Position numbers and translations under genes: made by a program
Part shown: in pieces, positions 59,501-64,000 of the stretch
How the letters are laid out: the number at the start of each line of letters is the position of its first letter
Position numbering within the stretch: the stretch's first letter is position 1
Notes under the pieces: generated by a model
The model's database searches: none
What the model saw: only the letters and a program-made list of their open reading frames with translations
Told to the model about the DNA's origin: nothing
Source of the DNA: Bugulina stolonifera
Lineage: Eukaryota > Bryozoa > Gymnolaemata > Cheilostomatida > Bugulidae
NCBI GenBank assembly: GCA_935421135.1
Contig: OW285189.1
Span: 1,178,001 to 1,242,000 of the forward strand
DNA: 64,000 nt
Direction of reading: 5' to 3'

Positions 59501-62500
59501 TTATCTAGTTGAGCACTGATTAAAGATGAGAGTTGACCAGTACCTGTATTAACTAAGGCTTTATTTCTAGACACGAGCTCTGAAGACTGCAGCAGTAGCT
59601 GGTGTCAGCGCCTATATGTTCCTGTCTTTCTCCCCTCGATACCCCACCTCAGCCTTTAGAGGTACTTACACTACTTATATAGTAATACATGTACTTACTG
59701 TATACCTATATATTTATACACATGTACTTACACTATACACATGTACTTACACTATACACATGTACTTACACTACGCACATGTACTTACACTACGCACATG
59801 TACTTACACTACGCACATGTACTTACACTACGCACATGTACTTACACTACGCACATGTACTTACACTACGCACATGTACTTACACTACGCACATGTACTT
59901 ACACTACGCACATGTACTTACGCTACGCACATGTACTTACACTACGCACATGTACTTACACTACGCACATGTACTTACACTACGCACATGTACTTACACT
60001 ACGCACATGTACTTACACTACGCACATGTACTTACGCTACGCACATGTACTTACACTACGCACATGTACTTACACTACGCACATGTACTTACTCTCTCTA
60101 CACTTACTTACACCATGTGCATGTACTTACATGTACATTGTATACATGTACTTACACTATATGAAATGTGTCTATTATCCCATTAGATGACTCATACCTG
60201 CACTCCGGGTTTCTCTATAAAGTTTTCTACATGATTTTATCCATCTCGCTAGTCAGGATACGCTACTACTTTGCCTGGGGACTATGTAAGTATTATCACT
60301 TTACTATGATCATGTATGCATACATATACAGTATATATTATACATATACAGTATATATTATACATGTACAGTATATATACATAAGGTATGTACATCATGT
60401 ACAGTATAAATGTACATGTAGTTGTATATGTATGTACGCATATGGATGAATTTTCATTTGCTTCAACTGTGAATATAATTGAGGAAAGACAAGTGTTAAC
60501 ACTACAGCTTCCTGGTTAATAAAACTTGGACTGTTTTTTACACTTGAAACTACAACACTGCAGATGGGCAACAAGTTATGATTATGCATCACACTTACAG
60601 AACAGCAGTATGAAACTGCATTTAGCCGTTTAGCTATGGAACAGTCAACACTCAACAGTGTAAAGAAATACTTCAAGCTAGCCAAGTTTTAGATTTAGGC
60701 AGTTTCACTGTACACATACGATATACATCAAACAGTTACATTGTACAGTTACATTGTACATGTACATCAAGCTAGTATAATTTGTCCATATTTTCAACAG
60801 CTGAGTTAACCAACCTAATTGCTGGGTTTGGATTTAATGGGTTTAAAGAAGATAGTTCTGAGGACTGGAGTCTGATAAAAAATGCAGATATATGGGGAGT
60901 AGAGGTAGGTGTGAGCTGTGCCTAGTGTTTGCAGGTGGTGCAATTATCTTCACTTTACTCCTGGGATATTATTTGGTTAATTAATCAGCTGTATGAACAA
61001 GTTGTCATGTTTCTATTCTACATGTACTGCTATTGTAGACATGTACTGCTATTGTAGACATGTACTGCTATTGTAGACATGTACTGCTATTGTAGACATG
61101 TACTGCTATTGTAGACATGTACGAGTATGAAGATCTGTATGGATAGTTGGAATATCAGTACTCTGGTCTGGTTGCGCAGGACGGTGTACGAACGAGCTCC
61201 CAGATTCAACACTCTAGCTGTCTTTACAGTCAGTGCTTTCTGGCATGGCTTCTATCCCGGTTACTACCTTGCATTCTTTACTGGTGCTCTATTTATAGAA
61301 TCTAATAGGAGTGTAAGTACATACATGTACACGCATACACACACACGCACACATACACACACATACAATATGTAATCTACATAATTATATCCTAGTATTA
61401 TATAGATCTGTACAAATCACATCTATATGTACAGTATATCTTTAGTGCTGGGTGGTTTTGATTTCCATGTGTATTTAGTTTTTTTGCCAATTTTTCAAAA
61501 AAACTGAATGCTGCCGAAGTTGTCTTCTACCCCTAGGTTTAACTCAGTTCTTTAAATTCAGGGAAAAAAACCGAATTGAACCGAAAATTAATACTCAATG
61601 TTGGGAGTTGTCACACTCTGCTTTAAAACTGCAATGGCGGCCATTTGTAGTTTTCCCTAATAAATCGCTATTATTAAATAGTGTACAAGTATAGCTACTA
61701 GAATTGAGTAAGACTAAAGTAAGTCATTACTAGGTGACAAGGATGGCATCAAATTATAAAGATTGAAAGATACATTCACGTGTTCGCAACACCAGCCATT
61801 ATCGGAAGTAGATGCGCTAAGGAGCCAGGCGTGGTTTGAATTTTAAAACTGAATTGTACCGAACCGCTGCATTCGGTTCCGGTTTGTATTTTAAAATTTT
61901 TGTGGTTTTTGAACGAAAGGAAAAAACTGAGTGATACCGAAACACCGTGCAGCACTAGTATATATGTTATATACATGTAGATATATAATAGGCCTACCTA
62001 ATACCTTTTCTATGATTGATTTATTTCAGATACGAAGATTCATTCGTCCATATTTTCAAGCATCGAAAGGGATGATGTTATTTTATGATGCAGTTACCTT
62101 TGTTGGTACGAGATGTTGCTGTGCGTACATGGTCGTACCGATGCTTATATATGAGTTTAAGCCAACTATAGCTGTCTATGTGTAAGTATAGAGTTACCAC
62201 ATCTGTCACCAACATATACAGTGTACTTTTGAGAAGGTAGTATCACTGTGGTGAGAGGACAACTCTATCATCCTAGTCGTACACTTGGGTCCAATGGTTG
62301 CAATGCTGGGCCCTTGCCCAATGTGATCCACCAAGTTGGCTCAGATATTTACCGGAAGTGGTATAATTATATATCGATCAATGATTTCTGTTAGTATATA
62401 GGAGTTGTTTCCTCTCTTATGCCTCATAAAACCTTTAGAAGAATGTGGACATCACAATTCGGTACACGATATACACTCCTTTGCTCACACAACCCCTTCT

Positions 62501-62705
62501 AGCCTGCTAAGCCGTACTTTACCTCCTGATCTAATTACTACAGTTTAATATTGGTAGCCCATGTGTACCACTGTGTACCATAACAGGTTCCCTAAGGTTC
62601 TCCCTGTATAATTTCAGATCACAATACTGCTGGATGCACCTCATATCACTAGCCGCCATATTGGTTCTACCCAAGAGGCCGTCTACAAGGAGTAAACTAG
62701 AGTAA
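53588..62705 (+). CDS. MBOAT1/2: Membrane-bound O-acyltransferase, MBOAT1/2-type lysophospholipid acyltransferase, 12 exons, 471 aa
   Basis: Multi-pass ER membrane enzyme that re-acylates lysophospholipids with acyl-CoA in the Lands cycle. Exons: 53588-53674, 53873-54018, 55582-55749, 56004-56114, 56688-56826, 57741-57773 (33 nt), 59571-59661, 60187-60285, 60801-60904, 61115-61312, 62030-62181, 62618-62705. Phases agree throughout. The start [24 protein letters not shown] aligns with the MBOAT2 N terminus (STLLQPLSNAVQLP). Family blocks include [26 protein letters not shown], the catalytic asparagine motif [11 protein letters not shown] (N near 339) and the catalytic histidine motif [17 protein letters not shown] (H near 370). 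It ends KLE and lacks the long hydrophilic tail of vertebrate MBOAT2 (520 aa). MBOAT1 and MBOAT2 cannot be told apart here; it may be the single ancestral gene. The ATG has a possible acceptor just upstream (GTTAG at 53569-53573), so a 5' non-coding exon is possible. Confidence 0.92.
54393..54843. repeat. 18-bp satellite, about 25 copies, MBOAT intron 2
   Basis: Monomer GGTTGAGGAGTGGGTAGA (or ATA), G-rich on the plus strand and open in all three minus frames. Confidence 0.96.
54979..55178. other. Assembly gap (200 N)
   Basis: Exactly 200 N bases in MBOAT intron 2, next to a 17-bp CT-rich repeat. The round number indicates a placeholder, so true length is unknown; the repeat probably defeated assembly. 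Confidence 0.98.
55179..55329. repeat. 17-bp CT-rich tandem repeat, about 9 copies
   Basis: Units of CTCTCCTCCCACCCACA directly after the assembly gap; the pyrimidine-rich sequence before the gap ends CTCTCTCCCA, so the array likely spans it. Confidence 0.93.
57118..57278. mobile_element. MITE copy 2 (MBOAT intron 5)
   Basis: About 161 bp with ends GTGTGTTCGCGACC and GGTGGCGAAGACAC, similar to the element at 26618-26885 but with part of the left half missing. Confidence 0.72.
57986..58250. repeat. 26-bp tandem repeat, about 10 copies, MBOAT intron 6
   Basis: Units of GACCAGTGCTTGAGTCCAGT plus AATGGT. Confidence 0.93.
58384..58595. repeat. AT-rich repeat of about 34 bp, MBOAT intron 6
   Basis: Five to six diverged units of TATGACTAAACTGTATATTA plus TATAATATATAGTA; more fragments flank the SINE pieces to about 58890. 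Confidence 0.85.
58601..58800 (-). mobile_element. Same SINE family, 5'-truncated, MBOAT intron 6
   Basis: Reverse orientation of the element at 33242-33483. Box B is present (GGACTCGAACC at 58749-58759 on the plus strand), but the box A part is missing, with the break near 58800 in AT repeats. Confidence 0.8.
58901..58950 (+). mobile_element. SINE tail fragment, MBOAT intron 6
   Basis: Only the last 50 nt or so of the same SINE, from GCTCTGCTATTGGGCAGCC to the CGCCACGGATATT end, in the opposite orientation to the neighbour at 58601-58800, so the two tails form an inverted pair. Confidence 0.75.
59136..59525. repeat. 24-bp satellite, about 16 copies, MBOAT intron 6
   Basis: Units of CTAGTTGACCACTGACTACA plus GTAT. 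The array ends about 45 nt before the exon 7 acceptor. Confidence 0.94.
59700..60150. repeat. 19-bp satellite derived from the MBOAT exon 7 donor
   Basis: About 22 units of ACATGTACTTACACTACGC. The first 13 nt of intron 7 (GTACTTACACTAC, 59662-59674) are identical to the core of each unit. Confidence 0.95.
61017..61118. repeat. 19-bp repeat of the MBOAT exon 10 acceptor, about 5 copies
   Basis: Units of ACATGTACTGCTATTGTAG. The last unit supplies the real acceptor (TTGTAG, then ACATGTACGAG as exon 10 start at 61115), so the 3' splice site exists in five tandem copies. Confidence 0.93.
61445..61955 (-). mobile_element. TA-flanked inverted-repeat element, copy 2 (MBOAT intron 10)
   Basis: About 511 bp starting GTGCTGGGTGGTTTTG and ending CACCGTGCAGCAC, flanked by TA on both sides. 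It is the same family as 2834-3396, inverted and diverged. Confidence 0.8.
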
Positions 62706-62814
62706 TGTCAGTACAGTGTGTAATGATGATTGTGTACATTATAATTTATACATGCATGGTGTTTAGTATGTACTGATATTGTGTTATACTATATTCTGTT
62801 GTACATAATTATAT

Positions 62815-63122
62815 AGTTATACATACATGGCACATGGCTGGGTATGTAGTTATACATACATGGTACATGGCTGGGTATGTAGTTATACGTACATGGTACA
62901 TGGCTGGGTATGTAGTTATACATACATGGTACATGGCTGGGTATGTAGTTATACATACATGGTACATGGCTGGGTATGTAGTTATACATACATGGTACAT
63001 GGCTGGGTATATAGTTATACATACATGGTACATGGCTGGGTATGTAGTTATACATACATGGTACATGGCTGAGTATGTAGTTATACATACATGGTACATG
63101 GCTGGGTATGTAGTTATACATA
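62815..63122. repeat. 33-bp tandem repeat, about 9 copies, after MBOAT
   Basis: Units of ATGTAGTTATACATACATGG plus TACATGGCTGGGT, about 110 nt after the MBOAT stop; probably in its 3' UTR or just beyond. Open in several frames as a by-product of an 11-codon unit. Confidence 0.94.
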
Positions 63123-63146
63123 TAGGAACGCTGCTGTTGTAGTCAC

Positions 63147-63186
63147 CTGCTATCGTCTGCCTACATACTGGACACTGCATGTTTGA
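63147..63186 (-). CDS. Possible RING-finger exon fragment
   Basis: On the minus strand a 40-nt stretch between AG and GT reads SNMQCPVCRQTIA, which looks like the last zinc-binding pair of a RING finger (C-x2-C followed by R). No matching first half of a RING is visible up to the window edge, and the downstream side runs into the 33-bp repeat. It could be the inner exon of a gene to the right, an exon copy, or chance. Confidence 0.25.
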
Positions 63187-63640
63187 CTGGACCATTGATA
63201 GACACCATACCAAATATGTTGTTGTTTTATTAAGTACAGTAGCTCGATAATGAGCATACTGATATCGGTCTCATTATCTTGGTTGCCTGTATTTTAGGTA
63301 ATGTTGTTAGTTTTATAGTCAATATTGGTGCCAAATCACATATCACCTGACACTGTGGGAAGTTATCGTCCCTTTTACCAGCACATCCTAGTAGTCATAT
63401 TCATTGTAAGAGAATATTTTTTGAAATGATGCGTTTCTACCTGATAGTAGCTACTTTCATTCACCAGTATTCCTTCTTTATAAGTATATCAGCTTTCAAC
63501 CTACCTGCTACATGGTAATTATACTATACACTGTAAATCTAGTTATTGTATTATATGCAGGCATTGTCCCCTCAAATTAATACATAGTACTGTATTTCAT
63601 AACCAGACAACCTTTTCCTGTATTCTTTCTTTTTTAATTC

Positions 63641-63646
63641 AATAAA
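63641..63646 (+). promoter_or_regulatory. Candidate polyadenylation signal for MBOAT
   Basis: The first clear AATAAA I noticed after the MBOAT stop, about 936 nt downstream. It would place the 33-bp repeat in the 3' UTR. A non-canonical signal closer to the stop is equally possible. Confidence 0.3.
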
Positions 63647-63735
63647 ATCTGACTTATAATATTACAGTATACAACTAGTAATCTCAATCTGGTAAAATTG
63701 TAGCTGTGCCGCTGTGTTTACTTACTGTTGAAAGT

Positions 63736-63898
63736 GTAAGTCACACAGTATAAGTCACACAGTATAAGTCACACAGTATAAGTCACACAGTATAAGTCAC
63801 ACAGTATAAGTCACACAGTATAAGTCACACAGTATAAGTCACACAGTATAAGTCACACAGTATAAGTCACACAGTATAAGTCACACAGTATAAGTCAC
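63736..63898. repeat. 14-bp tandem repeat, about 12 copies
   Basis: Units of TAAGTCACACAGTA near the right edge of the window. Confidence 0.94.
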
Positions 63899-64000
63899 GG
63901 CTATGTTTTACTATTTTTGTTACAGACAACTGGCAGAAACTCCAAAACATGTTCAATAGTTTGGTTGGGCATAAGCTCAACCCTGGGGATTAGTTATACT

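Noticed and set aside
59616..60190. Frames with [17 protein letters not shown] repeats
   Set aside because: 19-bp array in MBOAT intron 7; open frames start inside exon 7 and run through its donor.
62789..63213. Frames with VPCMYNYIPSH repeats
   Set aside because: 33-bp array after MBOAT; no gene context.
63927..63990. Possible plus-strand terminal exon after TTTTTGTTACAG (DNWQKLQNMFNSLVGHKL, then stop)
   Set aside because: A good-looking acceptor and short open frame, but no partner exon or known domain; MBOAT already has a complete C terminus at 62705.

Overview
This is a window of a metazoan nuclear genome, almost certainly a marine invertebrate. The genes are intron-rich orthologues of animal proteins, the introns are AT-rich, and the spacers are full of minisatellites and transposons. 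Abundant TACATGTA-type sequence and compact head-to-head and tail-to-tail gene spacing would suit a sponge or similar early-branching animal, but that placement is only inference. There is no operon, CRISPR array or other prokaryotic feature. I rebuilt four complete protein-coding genes exon by exon; every junction keeps the reading frame and every protein aligns with its family from memory.

Layout: (1) CARM1, minus strand, 1340-10440, 11 exons, 575 aa. (2) DCP2, plus strand, 10850-32296, 9 exons, 373 aa, head-to-head with CARM1 across about 409 bp, with a 12.3 kb first intron holding a near full-length non-LTR retrotransposon and two hAT transposon remnants. (3) CHID1, minus strand, 32886-50769, 9 exons, 402 aa, tail-to-tail with DCP2. 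Its introns hold a 5 kb array of 30-bp repeats, a 1 kb array of 27-bp repeats, hAT elements and a truncated retrotransposon. (4) An MBOAT1/2-type lysophospholipid acyltransferase, plus strand, 53588-62705, 12 exons, 471 aa, with a 200-N assembly gap in intron 2.

The four genes serve unrelated housekeeping jobs: arginine methylation in transcription, mRNA decapping, a secreted or lysosomal chitinase-like protein, and phospholipid remodelling. Their neighbourhood looks like ordinary compact gene order rather than a functional cluster.

The most notable signals are: a textbook U12-type AT-AC intron in DCP2, supported by frame and by conserved flanking residues; a recurring pattern in which intronic minisatellites are built from copies of the adjacent splice junction (DCP2 exon 4 donor, CHID1 exon 7 donor, MBOAT exon 7 donor, MBOAT exon 10 acceptor), which plants many decoy splice sites; a GC-AG intron in CARM1; and several transposon families that can be delimited to the base by terminal inverted repeats and 8-bp target-site duplications, including nested insertions. 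The very long open frames in the 30-bp array are a by-product of a stop-free repeat whose length is a multiple of three, lying inside a CHID1 intron; they are not genes.
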